A stretch of DNA of 64,000 bases from an uncultured Bacteroidota bacterium (GTDB lineage: Bacteria > Bacteroidota > Bacteroidia > B-17B0 > Aurantibacillaceae): NCBI GenBank assembly GCA_937873155.1, contig CALMVZ010000026.1:62001-126000 (forward strand). Direction: 5' to 3'. The notes beneath the pieces were generated by a model. It did no database searches. It was not told the origin of the DNA and saw only the letters and a list, made by a program, of their open reading frames with translations. The position numbers were made by a program, and so were the translations under genes. Positions within the stretch are counted from its first letter, which is position 1. The number at the start of each line of letters is the position of its first letter. Below, piece by piece: positions 31,589-41,505 of the stretch.

Positions 31589-33040
31589 GCCTGTTAAACG
31601 CCCTAAACTTTTAACAATGTATTTCTCAGTTGGCAAATGAGCGCGCTGGATCCGTTTAGCGTATTTGATGCTATCGAGGATCTCTTTTTGTTTTTCCACT
31701 ACAATTTCTTTTTGATGCTCAACAATTTCTTTTTGTTTTTCTACTTCCAGTTTTTGCTCAGTAATAATTTTGTTCTTGCGTTTATTGGCCTGGAGACTTT
31801 TAAAGATAACACCAGCCAATACTAAAGTTAAAAGCAAAATTGCTGAAACACTATAGATCACCATCCGTTGTTTTCTTTGTTCTTCAGCGTCAATCGCATT
31901 CTTGATCTTTTGTTCAGTTTTCAGGTCATTTTCTTTTTGATCAAACTCGTACTGCATTGATTTCAGGGCTGCTTCACGTTTGCGTTCATCTTCAAATAAA
32001 CTGTCTTTTAATATAAGGTATGCTTCTAATTCGGCCAGGGCTTTCTCAGGTTTACCCAGTCCTTTATATATATCAACTAAATTATTTTGTATTTCGTTAT
32101 AGGTAGCAAGATCCTGAACTTTATTACTTATCTCTTTCGCTATTGTTATGACCTCTAAGGCCTTTTTGTAGTTCTTTTGTTTTAGGGATACCTGTGCAAG
32201 TTTAGTAAGCGTGACTGCTTCAGCCTGAATATTGCCTATTTCTTTTTTGATCTTTAAAGCTTTATTAAAATCAATTTCTGCAAGGAGGTATTGACCTTGT
32301 TCTAAATGAATAGCACCGATTATATCATACGATTCGGCTATACCCGCCGGATTGTTATTTTCTTCTTCTATTGCCAGGCTTTTCTTTTGGTAAGTCATAG
32401 CTGAACCGTAATTTTTCTCGTGTAAAAAATTTGAACTGAGATTACTTAATGCCATGGCTTGCCCCCAACTTATTCTGAGCCGTTCATATAATTTCAATGC
32501 GCGGAAATGATAATGGCTCGAACGTTTATAATCACCCATTTGCGAATACACCGCCCCGATATTCAGGAAAGAAATACCTTCATCTATATCTTCTTCGGCT
32601 TGACGTATCTTCAATGATCTGAAATGAAAATCCAGTGAGTGTGAATAATCCGCAAGTCCGTAATACACTGTTCCCATCGAAGAATAGAGACTTGCGATCA
32701 GGATCTGTTGATTTTTCGGTGCGATCAAAAGTCCTTTATTTAACCAATTCAAAGCTGTACTGTATTCACCTTTCATATAATAAGCATTACCTATCGTCAT
32801 GCAAGCCGCGCCTTGCCAGGTGTGGTCTTTCTTTTTTTCGGCGAGGGAATGATATTCAAAAGCAAGCTTTAGTGTGGAATCCGGGTAATTATAAACTAAT
32901 TCGTTAGCAATGTTATGCGCGGCAGAAAAACGGATCGAGTCGGGCAATAAAGTATTATTATAGACCTTATAAAGCGAATCGGCCTGTGAGAACAAAAATG
33001 AACTGCCAAAGAAATGAAGGATCAGGAATAGCTTTTTCAT
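31577..33040 (-). CDS. TPR protein with C-terminal membrane helix and coiled coil
   Basis: 487 residues from the ATG at 33040 (a TTG at 33061 would add seven). A signal peptide (FLILHFFGSSFLFSQ) is followed by about seven tetratricopeptide repeats (for example GAVYSQMGDYKRSSHYHFRA, GAIHLEQGQYLLAEIDFNKA), a coiled coil, a transmembrane helix (VIYSVSAILLLTLVLAGVIF) and a cytoplasmic coiled coil ending SIKYAKRIQRAHLPTEKYI. The last segment is the linker that precedes the SpoIIE phosphatase domain in the protein at 50064-52142, but here the protein ends 12 residues later. It may relay a periplasmic signal to a separate partner. It diverges from a LuxR-type regulator gene 54 bp away. Confidence 0.85.
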   Translation of the reverse strand: MKKLFLILHFFGSSFLFSQADSLYKVYNNTLLPDSIRFSAAHNIANELVYNYPDSTLKLAFEYHSLAEKKKDHTWQGAACMTIGNAYYMKGEYSTALNWLNKGLLIAPKNQQILIASLYSSMGTVYYGLADYSHSLDFHFRSLKIRQAEEDIDEGISFLNIGAVYSQMGDYKRSSHYHFRALKLYERLRISWGQAMALSNLSSNFLHEKNYGSAMTYQKKSLAIEEENNNPAGIAESYDIIGAIHLEQGQYLLAEIDFNKALKIKKEIGNIQAEAVTLTKLAQVSLKQKNYKKALEVITIAKEISNKVQDLATYNEIQNNLVDIYKGLGKPEKALAELEAYLILKDSLFEDERKREAALKSMQYEFDQKENDLKTEQKIKNAIDAEEQRKQRMVIYSVSAILLLTLVLAGVIFKSLQANKRKNKIITEQKLEVEKQKEIVEHQKEIVVEKQKEILDSIKYAKRIQRAHLPTEKYIVKSLGRLTGKKT

Positions 33041-33094
33041 GAATAAACCTAAATGTAACAAAAAATTTCAGAACATAATTCATAACTTCGGAGT

Positions 33095-33538
33095 GTGAAA
33101 AAGGTTTTTATATACGGTACAGTTCTGGGTTTTTTGATCCTGGGTTTGAAATTTGCTGAATATCGGTTTCTTATCAAAAGCAATTCTTTCGAAGTGTATG
33201 CCGGCTTGATCGCAATATTATTTGCGATCGTGGGAATTTGGGGCGGATCTAAGTTTGTAAAGAAAAAAGAAATATTGGTTGTGAAAGAAGTTCTGGTTCA
33301 GCCAACAGAAAATTTCAGTGTGAATGAAAATAACCTGAAACAATTAGGCATTAGTAAACGTGAGCACGATGTGCTGATGTTGATGGCACAGGGTTTAAGT
33401 AACCAGGAAGTTGCCGATAAATTATTCGTTTCCTTAAATACCGTAAAGACCCACTCTTCAAAATTATTTGAGAAATTAAATGTGCAGCGTCGTACCCAAG
33501 CCGTTCAGGAAGCCAAAAAATTAGGACTTGTTCCTTAA
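33095..33538 (+). CDS. LuxR-type HTH regulator with N-terminal membrane segments
   Basis: 147 residues from a GTG start. Two hydrophobic segments (VFIYGTVLGFLILGLKFA and VYAGLIAILFAIVGIWGG) precede a linker and a LuxR/GerE DNA-binding domain: LGISKREHDVLMLMAQGLSN, then QEVADKLFVSLNTVKTHSSK and a final helix. No response-receiver domain is present. A membrane-tethered LuxR protein divergent from a TPR membrane protein suggests a linked signalling pair, but that is inference. The start is close to the other gene, with only 54 bp for both promoters. Confidence 0.88.
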   Translation: MKKVFIYGTVLGFLILGLKFAEYRFLIKSNSFEVYAGLIAILFAIVGIWGGSKFVKKKEILVVKEVLVQPTENFSVNENNLKQLGISKREHDVLMLMAQGLSNQEVADKLFVSLNTVKTHSSKLFEKLNVQRRTQAVQEAKKLGLVP

Positions 33539-33660
33539 CTTTTGGGTGATTATCTCCCTTTTAAATCCAAAATCATACTAAAGTATGAGCTGAAACGCAG
33601 CTTGTTACTATAGTTTTGCAGCACAAATAAAAAAATAATTAATTTTAAAAAAACACCATC

Positions 33661-34188
33661 ATGAAAAAAGTAGTACTTACATTCGGTTTATTAAGCGGTG
33701 CGCTTCCAATCACAGTTATGTTATTAGGCCTGGTCTTCACAGGTGGGGGCGCTCATGGAAGCGGTTCCCTGATATTAGGGTGGACGGTTATTTTGTTGTC
33801 ATCATTATTTATTTTCTTTGGCATAAAAAGTTACCGGGATAATTATAATAATGGCGTTATTTCTTTTGGAAAAGCATTCCAGGTAGGAATACTCATCACC
33901 TTGATCTCTGCCGTTTTATACACTATAGTCTGGGAGATCGCATTTTTTAATTTCATGAATGATATGATGGATGGATGGTTTGCCGCTGAAGCGGAAAGAC
34001 TAAGAACATCCGGTGCTTCACAAGCTGAGATCCAGGGTTCACTTGATATGGCGGTCAAGTATAAAACAAATCCATTATATAATGCTATGTTCACCATTCT
34101 GGAGCCAACTACAGTAACCGTTCCAATGACATTGATCGCTTCTTTAGTAATGAAACGCAAAACAAAAAAAGAAGAAGCGATAGCGTAA
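33661..34188 (+). CDS. DUF4199 family membrane protein
   Basis: 175 residues with several membrane helices (VVLTFGLLSGALPITVMLLG; LILGWTVILLSSLFIFFGI; FQVGILITLISAVLYTIVWE) and a C-terminal helix followed by KRKTKKEE. The segment GIKSYRDNYNNGVISFGKAF between helices 2 and 3 is the signature of DUF4199, a Bacteroidota family of unknown function. It follows the LuxR-type gene by 122 bp on the same strand, and a terminator lies about 115 bp downstream. Confidence 0.85.
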   Translation: MKKVVLTFGLLSGALPITVMLLGLVFTGGGAHGSGSLILGWTVILLSSLFIFFGIKSYRDNYNNGVISFGKAFQVGILITLISAVLYTIVWEIAFFNFMNDMMDGWFAAEAERLRTSGASQAEIQGSLDMAVKYKTNPLYNAMFTILEPTTVTVPMTLIASLVMKRKTKKEEAIA

Positions 34189-34207
34189 TTTTCTTATCGA
34201 AGACATG

Positions 34208-34308
34208 TGTCATTCTGCTCGCGAAAGCGTATGCAGAGTCTCGAAAAAAGTCAATCAACACGAACCTGTCATTCTACTCACAAAAGCGCATGCAGGATCT
34301 CAAAAAAA
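34208..34308. repeat. Two tandem degenerate copies of a TGTCATTCT repeat
   Basis: TGTCATTCTGCTCGCGAAAG at 34208 and TGTCATTCTACTCACAAAAG at 34267 start two copies of about 42 bp, 59 bp apart, each ending TCTC(G/A)AAAAAA. The block resembles the widespread TGTCATTCTGAGCG..AATCTC intergenic repeat of Bacteroidota. Confidence 0.6.
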
Positions 34309-34332
34309 GCCACCGGAAAAGTGGCTTTTTTT
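34302..34332 (+). terminator. Terminator of the DUF4199 gene
   Basis: GCCAC-CGGAAAA-GTGGC with A-run before and seven T after (34309-34332). Confidence 0.75.
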
Positions 34333-34335
34333 GGC

Positions 34336-34366
34336 TTGCACAGATACCTTAAATGTGGTATATTTG
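34336..34366 (+). promoter_or_regulatory. Promoter of the suf operon
   Basis: TTG at 34336-34338, a 20-bp spacer and TATATTTG at 34359-34366 fit the Bacteroidota -33/-7 consensus exactly. Transcription should start near 34373, about 60 bp before sufA. Confidence 0.65.
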
Positions 34367-34372
34367 TATAGG

Positions 34373-34391
34373 ATTTAGATTAAGTCTAAAT
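34373..34391. promoter_or_regulatory. 19-bp palindrome at the suf transcription start, likely operator
   Basis: ATTTAGA-TTAAG-TCTAAAT is a perfect 7-bp inverted repeat placed directly after the -7 box. Size, symmetry and TTTAG/CTAAA ends resemble binding sites of DtxR/MntR-type metal regulators. Repression of suf by iron-loaded regulator would make biological sense; the regulator itself is not in the window. Confidence 0.55.
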
Positions 34392-34432
34392 AAGAATAGA
34401 GTATAAATTATTGATTTTTAAATAGTTATAAA

Positions 34433-34759
34433 ATGATAACAGTTTCAGAAAACGCGAAACAACACGCTTTGGAATTAATGAAAGCGGAGAACAAACCGGA
34501 AGGCTCTTTTATACGCGTTGGAGTTGAAGGCGGAGGTTGTTCAGGCTTGTCGTACATGCTCGAATTTGATGATAAAATGCGCGAAGGCGATCAGGCTTTT
34601 GAAGATAAAGGAATTAAGATCGTTGTCGACCGCAAAAGTTTTTTATACCTCGTTGGAACAGAATTAGAATATTCAGGCGGATTGAACGGAAAAGGTTTTG
34701 TTTTCAAAAATCCTAACGCATCAAGAACTTGCGGATGCGGAGAAAGTTTCTCAGTATAA
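34433..34759 (+). CDS. sufA: HesB/IscA-type iron-sulfur carrier
   Basis: 108 residues. A-type carrier proteins receive Fe-S clusters from the SufBCD scaffold and pass them to target enzymes. The three conserved cysteines are present: one in GGGCSGLSYMLEFD and two in the C-terminal CGCGESF. It is the first gene of the suf operon, 52 bp before sufB. Length and sequence fit SufA/ErpA; which of the two it is cannot be told from sequence, but the operon suggests SufA. Confidence 0.93.
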   Translation: MITVSENAKQHALELMKAENKPEGSFIRVGVEGGGCSGLSYMLEFDDKMREGDQAFEDKGIKIVVDRKSFLYLVGTELEYSGGLNGKGFVFKNPNASRTCGCGESFSV

Positions 34760-34811
34760 TAATTCAAAATTTAATCTTTGAATTTTTGAATCTTAAATTT
34801 TGAATTAAAAA

Positions 34812-36263
34812 ATGGCTAACGAGATCTTAAAAGAACATATTGATAACGAATATAAATTCGGATTTGTTACAGACATTGAAGCGGATACCGCGCCGAAAGG
34901 TTTGAACGAAGACATTGTTCGTTTCATTTCTAAAAAGAAAAATGAACCGGAATGGTTGTTGGAATACAGGTTAAAAGCTTACCGTCACTGGCAAACTTTA
35001 ACTGAACCGCATTGGGCACATGTTACCTATCCGAAACCTGATTTCCAGGATATCATTTATTATTCTGCACCAAAAGTAAAACCCACACTCGAAAGTTTAG
35101 ACCAGGTAGATCCTGAACTTCTAAAAACATTCGAGAAACTTGGAATTTCACTCGAAGAACAAAAACGTTTGACCGGCGTGCAAAGTAATATTGCCGTGGA
35201 TGCAGTGTTCGATAGCGTCTCCGTAAAAACAACTTTCCGCGAAACACTTGCTGAGAAAGGCGTGATCTTCTGCTCATTCAGCGAAGCTGTTCAGGAACAT
35301 CCTGAATTAATAAAAAAATACATGGGCATGGTTGTGCCTCATACTGATAATTTTTATGCAGCACTTAACGCAGCAGTTTTCAGTGATGGTTCTTTCTGTT
35401 ATATTCCAAAAGGCGTTCGCTGTCCAATGGAATTATCAACTTACTTCCGTATCAATGCATCCGGCACCGGGCAATTTGAAAGAACATTAATTGTTGCAGA
35501 TGAAGATTCTTATGTTTCTTATTTAGAAGGTTGTACTGCTCCCGCGCGTGATGAAAATCAATTGCACGCGGCAGTTGTAGAAATTGTCACTCACAAAAAT
35601 GCTGAAGTAAAATACAGTACCGTTCAAAACTGGTATCCCGGTGATAAAGACGGTAAAGGCGGCGTATTTAATTTTGTAACTAAACGCGGCATTTGTTTAG
35701 AAGATAACTCTAAAATCAGCTGGACGCAAGTTGAAACCGGTTCTGCTGTTACATGGAAATATCCTTCAGTAATTTTAAAGGGCGATAACAGTGTTGGTGA
35801 ATTTTATTCTGTTGCGGTAACAAACAATTACCAGCAGGCTGATACAGGAACAAAAATGATCCACATCGGAAAGAACACACGCTCCACCATTATCTCAAAA
35901 GGAATTTCTGCAGGTTTCAGTAATAACAGTTACCGAGGTTTAGTACAGATCCGTAAAGGCGCACATAACTCCCGTAACTTTTCACAATGCGATAGTTTAT
36001 TGATGAGCGATAAATGCGGAGCACATACTTTTCCTTATATCGAAATAAAAGATAAATCAGCGATCGTTGAACACGAAGCAACAACAAGTAAAATTGGCGA
36101 AGACCAAATTTTCTATTGCAAACAACGCGGTATCGATACTGAAAAAGCGATAGGACTGATCGTAAATGGTTACTGTAAAGAGGTATTGAATAAACTTCCA
36201 ATGGAATTCGCGGTGGAAGCACAAAAATTACTGGCGATAAGCCTGGAAGGAAGTGTAGGATAA
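34812..36263 (+). CDS. sufB: Fe-S cluster scaffold protein SufB
   Basis: 483 residues. SufB forms the SufBC2D complex on which Fe-S clusters are built with sulfur delivered by SufS-SufE. Family landmarks: [19 protein letters not shown] at the start, [19 protein letters not shown] with [39 protein letters not shown] (conserved Cys), [19 protein letters not shown] and [20 protein letters not shown] near the end. Normal length. It is followed 9 bp later by a membrane glycosyltransferase gene rather than directly by sufC. Confidence 0.97.
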   Translation: MANEILKEHIDNEYKFGFVTDIEADTAPKGLNEDIVRFISKKKNEPEWLLEYRLKAYRHWQTLTEPHWAHVTYPKPDFQDIIYYSAPKVKPTLESLDQVDPELLKTFEKLGISLEEQKRLTGVQSNIAVDAVFDSVSVKTTFRETLAEKGVIFCSFSEAVQEHPELIKKYMGMVVPHTDNFYAALNAAVFSDGSFCYIPKGVRCPMELSTYFRINASGTGQFERTLIVADEDSYVSYLEGCTAPARDENQLHAAVVEIVTHKNAEVKYSTVQNWYPGDKDGKGGVFNFVTKRGICLEDNSKISWTQVETGSAVTWKYPSVILKGDNSVGEFYSVAVTNNYQQADTGTKMIHIGKNTRSTIISKGISAGFSNNSYRGLVQIRKGAHNSRNFSQCDSLLMSDKCGAHTFPYIEIKDKSAIVEHEATTSKIGEDQIFYCKQRGIDTEKAIGLIVNGYCKEVLNKLPMEFAVEAQKLLAISLEGSVG

Positions 36264-36272
36264 AATCTTATT

Positions 36273-38018
36273 ATGCTAACCTCGCAAAATAATCTTTCAA
36301 GATACACTCTCATCTTTACCTGCTTTATCAGCTTACTGGTGATCTGGTTTTTTGTATGGAGAACAGGCGCTGCAGGTTACCATACTGTTGTTGACGGCGA
36401 CGGTAAAGATTATTACTCTTATTTAATGGCCATTTTCATTGATAAAAATCTCGGGCACCAGGATACAACGCCGTGGTATGTGATCCAAACACCAACCGGA
36501 ACTATCAATGTACATACTGTTGGCGTTTCATTATTGTTGTTACCTTTCTTTTTACTTGGATATGCATGGGCTTCATTAGGCGGTTATGAAATAAATGGCT
36601 TAAGCGGCCCGTTCGAGAAAATGATAAGCATCGGCGCTTTATTCTATGCTATGCTTGGTTTGTACTTCATCCGTAAATTACTCCAGAAATTGAATATTAA
36701 AGATCACATCATTGCGGTAGTTCTTCTCTTGATTTTCTTCGGCACACATCTTTTAAATTATAGTTTGAATGAGCCGGCTATGTCGCATGTATATTCATTT
36801 GCTTTAGTCTCAGCATTCTTCTATTATTCTTACCAGGTATTTAATTCAGGAGAAAGGAAATATTTTGTACTTGCTGCATTTATGTTGGCGCTTGTAACGC
36901 TTGTTCGTCCAATTAATTTAATAGTGTTAGGGATTATTCCTTTCTGGTCGAATTCCCTAAGGGATTTTATTGAACGTATGCGCGTTGTGTTCTTTAAAAA
37001 AACCGTGACCATGATAATTGCCGGTGCGGTTTTCAAACTAACGATTTTAATCCAGGGTTTTGTTTGGCTGGCGCAGAATGGAAAAATGATGCAGTGGAGT
37101 TATAAAGACAACGGTTTATATTTCTTAAGTCCGAATACTTTAAAAATGTTATTTGGATTTAATGCAGGGTTTTTTATTTATACGCCGGTTTGTCTGTTGC
37201 TCATGTTAGGATTTATTCCGTTATTCAGGGAGAATACATATAAATTCTTCTCGCTATTTTTATTCCTGGCCTTCATTTTTTATTTATTCTCATGTCATTG
37301 GGCGTACACTTATTTCGACGGACTAAGTATCCGGCCGATGGTGGACATCATGCCGGTATTCGCGATTCTTGGTGCAAAATTAATTTCATCACTCGAAGGA
37401 AAAATAAAAGCAGTAACAGTTCCTGCATTAGGCCTTCTATTGGTTTTGAACTTGGTAACTTGTTACCAATATAAAGCGGGGATCTTACCCCCTGCAAGTA
37501 TGAATTATGAAAAATTCAAATACATTTTCCTGAAGACAGATAAAAAATACGCCGGTGTTCTCGGAGGCTGCAATGATCTTTTACCTTACTCAAAACATCA
37601 TCCTGAAAAAAGCTTCAGTTATGAAAGTCCACTTGGAGAGAAAGAAATATTTGATTATAACAATAAAGAATACGGTTTAGCTTACCAGGTTACTGCTGTG
37701 GGGTTCGATGCAACTAAAATATACGTGAAAGCGAGTTTGCAAAGACGGGAATCAACTGTTAATTCATCCGAAAAAGCATTAATTGTATTTAGTATAGAAT
37801 CGGCAACCGGTGACAAAAAAAATACGCAGTATATTAAATTGAATGATACGCCATCATCGGAATGTGGAGAGTGGCAGCAGTGGAATTATAATGTAACAAT
37901 GGACGGAGGTATTAGCGCCACCGACAAATTTGTAGTGTATGTATGGAACCGGGAAAAGAAAAAATTCCTTGTAAAGGATTTTAAAGTAGAGGTGTACGAT
38001 TATAATTATAAAGAGTGA
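36273..38018 (+). CDS. GT-C type membrane glycosyltransferase-like protein
   Basis: 581 residues with about ten membrane helices and a C-terminal soluble domain (from about 430). DGDGKDYYSY in the first extracytoplasmic loop is the sort of acidic motif used by GT-C (polyprenyl-phosphate sugar) transferases; RPINLIVLGIIPF and SCHWAYTYFDGLSIRPMVDI are further loop motifs. It probably moves sugars or lipid-linked sugars at the periplasmic face. Its stop overlaps the GTG start of the next, related gene by four bases, and it lies inside the suf operon between sufB and sufC, an unexpected place for envelope enzymes. Confidence 0.7.
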   Translation: MLTSQNNLSRYTLIFTCFISLLVIWFFVWRTGAAGYHTVVDGDGKDYYSYLMAIFIDKNLGHQDTTPWYVIQTPTGTINVHTVGVSLLLLPFFLLGYAWASLGGYEINGLSGPFEKMISIGALFYAMLGLYFIRKLLQKLNIKDHIIAVVLLLIFFGTHLLNYSLNEPAMSHVYSFALVSAFFYYSYQVFNSGERKYFVLAAFMLALVTLVRPINLIVLGIIPFWSNSLRDFIERMRVVFFKKTVTMIIAGAVFKLTILIQGFVWLAQNGKMMQWSYKDNGLYFLSPNTLKMLFGFNAGFFIYTPVCLLLMLGFIPLFRENTYKFFSLFLFLAFIFYLFSCHWAYTYFDGLSIRPMVDIMPVFAILGAKLISSLEGKIKAVTVPALGLLLVLNLVTCYQYKAGILPPASMNYEKFKYIFLKTDKKYAGVLGGCNDLLPYSKHHPEKSFSYESPLGEKEIFDYNNKEYGLAYQVTAVGFDATKIYVKASLQRRESTVNSSEKALIVFSIESATGDKKNTQYIKLNDTPSSECGEWQQWNYNVTMDGGISATDKFVVYVWNREKKKFLVKDFKVEVYDYNYKE

Positions 38019-39454
38019 CAGTAACCGAGAACATAACTAATAGAACAAAATATATTTTGTGGGCCTTATTGGGGCTTGTGATCTATTTTGTATTCTTTCA
38101 CCGCCTGGGAACTTACCCTATCCGTACATGGGATGAATCAGTATATGCTGTTTATTCTTATGAGATGATGGAAAGTGGGAATTATATTGTTCCAACTTTA
38201 GGAGGCCAAGTAGATTATTTGAATGATAAGCCGCCGTTATTTTTCTGGAGCCAGATCTTAAGCATTAAATTATTCGGGTATAATGAATTTTCGGCACGGT
38301 TTCCTTCAGCAATGTTCGGGGCACTGACTGTATTGATGTTATTCTTATTCATAGTAAAACGTTTTTCTTTTTACTTAGGTTTATCCGTTGCCTTCGTATT
38401 AAGTTGTTCAGTTGGGTTTGTCACATTTCATTCATCACGTACAGGTGATATGGATACAATGTTATCTTTCGGGTTAACCGGTTCAGTTCTTTCTTTCGTT
38501 TCTTACCTGAAAGAACAAAAAATGAAGTATCTCGTTTGGTATTTTATTTTTGTTCTGTTCTCATTTTACACTAAAAGTGTTGTAGGATTGTTTTTTATAC
38601 CTGCCCATCTGTTACTTCTTTTCATTTCAAAGCGTGAACTTTTAAAAGATCTGAAACTTTGGTTCGGACTTGTGGCAACTTTTGGATTGATCGCCGCTTA
38701 TTTTGTGATCAGGGGAAAATACGAGCCGGGATATTTTTCACACTTCAGTTCTTACCTCGGAAAATTCAAAGGGCATTTTAATGATTCGCATGATAAGCCC
38801 TGGGATTTTTATATCAATAATTTATTCAACGAGCGCTTTTCAACTTTTATTTTGGCTGTAATTCCTTCTGCGATCTTAGTCTGGTTTGAAAGATCCCCTG
38901 AATTAAAACAGTTAATGGTTGTTGCATCGGTATCAGCTGCAGTTTTCTTTGCGATCATTTGTATCTCACCGACTAAATGTTATTGGTATGATGTGCCTTT
39001 ATTCCCTATGCTTGCTATTCTTACAGGATATTTCATTTGGAAAGTGCTTGGTTTTGTCGACGGGCAAATTGAAGGCAGGGTTTCTATTTGCGTGCTTTTA
39101 GTGGTAGTTTTCTTTCCAGTAATTTATTACGCAGTCAAGAGATCTTATAACAATCAAATTCCGCAATCAGAAAGAAGAATAGAGATCCTTCATGAATTTT
39201 TTATGAATAAGGGAGCTGATTTTGCTAACCAAAAACTAAATGTGATCAGTGACAATTACATTTCGCCATTATTATTCTATAAGTACAAATTAGTGCAAAA
39301 TAACACAGATCTTATCATCTGCAATACTAATGAACTACAAAGCGGTGATATGGTGGTCACCGGAAGTGATTCGGTAAAAACTATAATTGAAAAAAATCAC
39401 GCAACAGAAATATCACAGATCTATAAACAAGCAACAGTATATAAAATAAAATGA
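38015..39454 (+). CDS. Glycosyltransferase family 39 (ArnT-like) membrane protein
   Basis: 479 residues from a GTG that overlaps the preceding stop (GTGA). The first loop has [20 protein letters not shown] with the acidic motif of GT39/ArnT enzymes, followed by [19 protein letters not shown] and [18 protein letters not shown], both typical. Such enzymes transfer a sugar from undecaprenyl phosphate to lipid A, protein or glycan on the periplasmic side. The C-terminal 80 residues are soluble. Its ATGA overlap with sufC shows tight coupling to the suf genes. The acceptor is unknown. Confidence 0.85.
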   Translation: MTVTENITNRTKYILWALLGLVIYFVFFHRLGTYPIRTWDESVYAVYSYEMMESGNYIVPTLGGQVDYLNDKPPLFFWSQILSIKLFGYNEFSARFPSAMFGALTVLMLFLFIVKRFSFYLGLSVAFVLSCSVGFVTFHSSRTGDMDTMLSFGLTGSVLSFVSYLKEQKMKYLVWYFIFVLFSFYTKSVVGLFFIPAHLLLLFISKRELLKDLKLWFGLVATFGLIAAYFVIRGKYEPGYFSHFSSYLGKFKGHFNDSHDKPWDFYINNLFNERFSTFILAVIPSAILVWFERSPELKQLMVVASVSAAVFFAIICISPTKCYWYDVPLFPMLAILTGYFIWKVLGFVDGQIEGRVSICVLLVVVFFPVIYYAVKRSYNNQIPQSERRIEILHEFFMNKGADFANQKLNVISDNYISPLLFYKYKLVQNNTDLIICNTNELQSGDMVVTGSDSVKTIIEKNHATEISQIYKQATVYKIK

Positions 39455-40209
39455 TAACAATTAAAAATCTACATGCCTCTATTGGCGACAAAGAAATTCT
39501 GAAAGGAATCAACCTGACAGTAAAAGCAGGAGAGGTGCATGCTATAATGGGGCCGAACGGTTCAGGAAAATCAACCTTATCAGGCGTTTTAGCGGGGAAA
39601 GAAGATTATGATGTGACTGAAGGTGAAGTGACTTTCAACGGAAAGGATTTTCTGGAACTTTCTCCGGAAGACCGCGCCCGCGAAGGATTATTCCTGGCAT
39701 TTCAGTACCCGGTAGAAATTCCTGGCGTGAGCAACATCAACTTTTTGAAAACGGCTTTAAATGAGATCCGTGCTTATCGTGGCCAGGAAGAAATTTCCGC
39801 GAAAGATTTTTTAGCTCTTATAAAGGAGAAACAGAAGATCGTTGAACTCGACGCTAAATTAACAAACCGCAGCGTGAACGAAGGGTTCAGCGGTGGCGAG
39901 AAAAAACGTAACGAGATCTTCCAAATGGCGGTGTTAGAGCCAAAATTAGCGATCCTTGACGAAACAGACAGCGGTTTGGATATTGATGCATTGCGAATCG
40001 TTGCGAACGGCGTTAATAAATTGAAGTCGAAGGATAACGCAACTATTGTCATCACTCACTACCAGCGTTTATTGGATTATATCGTTCCTGATTTCGTTCA
40101 CATTTTATACAATGGAAAAATTGTAAAATCGGGTGGTAAAGAATTGGCGCTTGAATTAGAAGCAAAAGGATACGATGAAATTAAGAAGCAATTTGAAGAA
40201 ACAGTTTAA
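39451..40209 (+). CDS. sufC: SufC ATPase of the Fe-S scaffold complex
   Basis: 252 residues. An ABC-type ATPase that drives conformational change in SufBC2D. Walker [10 protein letters not shown], the signature [14 protein letters not shown] and Walker [20 protein letters not shown] are intact; the DSGLDIDAL form is specific to Suf[18 protein letters not shown] is also a SufC hallmark. The start overlaps the glycosyltransferase stop by four bases. Confidence 0.97.
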   Translation: MITIKNLHASIGDKEILKGINLTVKAGEVHAIMGPNGSGKSTLSGVLAGKEDYDVTEGEVTFNGKDFLELSPEDRAREGLFLAFQYPVEIPGVSNINFLKTALNEIRAYRGQEEISAKDFLALIKEKQKIVELDAKLTNRSVNEGFSGGEKKRNEIFQMAVLEPKLAILDETDSGLDIDALRIVANGVNKLKSKDNATIVITHYQRLLDYIVPDFVHILYNGKIVKSGGKELALELEAKGYDEIKKQFEETV

Positions 40210-40239
40210 TTTGTCGATTGACAATTTGATAATGAGACA

Positions 40240-41505
40240 ATGATAGATACAAAGACAAATATCACACAAACGATTTTAGATGCATTAACTGCTTCCGGTA
40301 ATAAGGTTGGCTATATGCCGGATGCTAAAGTGGTAGAGGCGATCCGTTATGTGGAAGAAAATGGAATTCCGAATAATAAGCATGAGGATTATAAATACTG
40401 TAATCTTGAAGCTGTTTTCAGAAAAGATTTTAAGGTGATCGGCAATAAATTTAATTCAGTAGCAAATGTTGATGTTCACAAATTGAAAAATGCGCATAAT
40501 ATTGTTGTTATTAACGGAGAGTACAACGAAAGTTTATCTGATAAGATCTCAGGAATTAAATTAAGCACTTTAGCGAATGCCGGTTCAGAATTAAAGGCAC
40601 ATATTACTAAGTATGCGAATGTAAATTCTGATGCAATGGTTGCTTTAAATACAGCTTTCTGTTCAGGTGGATTATTTATTAGTATAAGCGGTATCCGGGA
40701 AAAACCTATTCATATTATCAATGTAGTTTCAGCGAAGGAAAATGCAGTTATCAATCCCCGTCAGTTAATTATATTGGAGAAAAGTGCTGAAGTAACTCTG
40801 GTAGAAAGTTTTGTTTCTGAAAATAATTCAGGCAAAGTGTTCCAAAATCATTTATCAGAAGTAGTTTTGAATGAGAATTCTAAATTAAAGTCATACCGCT
40901 TGCAAAATGAAGATGAGAATTCTCATCAGGTAAATACAGTCCAGGTTGATGTGAGCCGTTACGCTAATTACAATACAAACACATTTACATTTAATGGCGC
41001 ATTAGTTCGTAATAACTTGAATGCAGTACTATCCGGTGATCTTTGTGAATCGCATTTGAACGGTTTATTTATTAGCTCCGGAGCTAAATTAATTGATAAC
41101 CATACTTTGGTCGATCATCAAAAACCAAACTGTGAAAGTAACGAATTGTATAAAGGTATCGCAAAGGATAAGTCGACAGGGATCTTTAACGGAAAGATCT
41201 ATGTGCGGAAAGATGCACAAAAAACAAATGCATATCAAAGCAGTAAGAATATTTTGTTAAGTGAGGACGCAACTATCAACACCAAACCTCAATTGGAGAT
41301 TTACGCCGATGATGTGAAATGTTCGCACGGAACATCAACAGGTAAAGTGGATGAAGCGGCTTTATTCTACCTGAAGTCAAGAGGTATTGGCGATGAAAAT
41401 GCGAGGAAGCTGTTATTACAGGCTTTCGCACAGGAAGTGATAGATAAAATTGAAATTGAAGAATTACAGGAGAAAGTGATCAAATTATTTGAGAAAGCAT
41501 TATAG
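40240..41505 (+). CDS. sufD: SufD scaffold protein
   Basis: 421 residues. Partner of SufB in the SufBC2D complex, with weak paralogy to SufB. Landmarks: ENGIPNNKHEDYKYCNL near the N-terminus, the beta-helix core (LIILEKSAEVTLVESFVSE) and the conserved C-terminal part TLVDHQKPNCESNELYKGI, ADDVKCSHGTSTGKVDEAALFYLKSRGI, including the functional His in CSHG. Start 30 bp after sufC; its stop codon overlaps the GTG of sufS by one base. Confidence 0.96.
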   Translation: MIDTKTNITQTILDALTASGNKVGYMPDAKVVEAIRYVEENGIPNNKHEDYKYCNLEAVFRKDFKVIGNKFNSVANVDVHKLKNAHNIVVINGEYNESLSDKISGIKLSTLANAGSELKAHITKYANVNSDAMVALNTAFCSGGLFISISGIREKPIHIINVVSAKENAVINPRQLIILEKSAEVTLVESFVSENNSGKVFQNHLSEVVLNENSKLKSYRLQNEDENSHQVNTVQVDVSRYANYNTNTFTFNGALVRNNLNAVLSGDLCESHLNGLFISSGAKLIDNHTLVDHQKPNCESNELYKGIAKDKSTGIFNGKIYVRKDAQKTNAYQSSKNILLSEDATINTKPQLEIYADDVKCSHGTSTGKVDEAALFYLKSRGIGDENARKLLLQAFAQEVIDKIEIEELQEKVIKLFEKAL

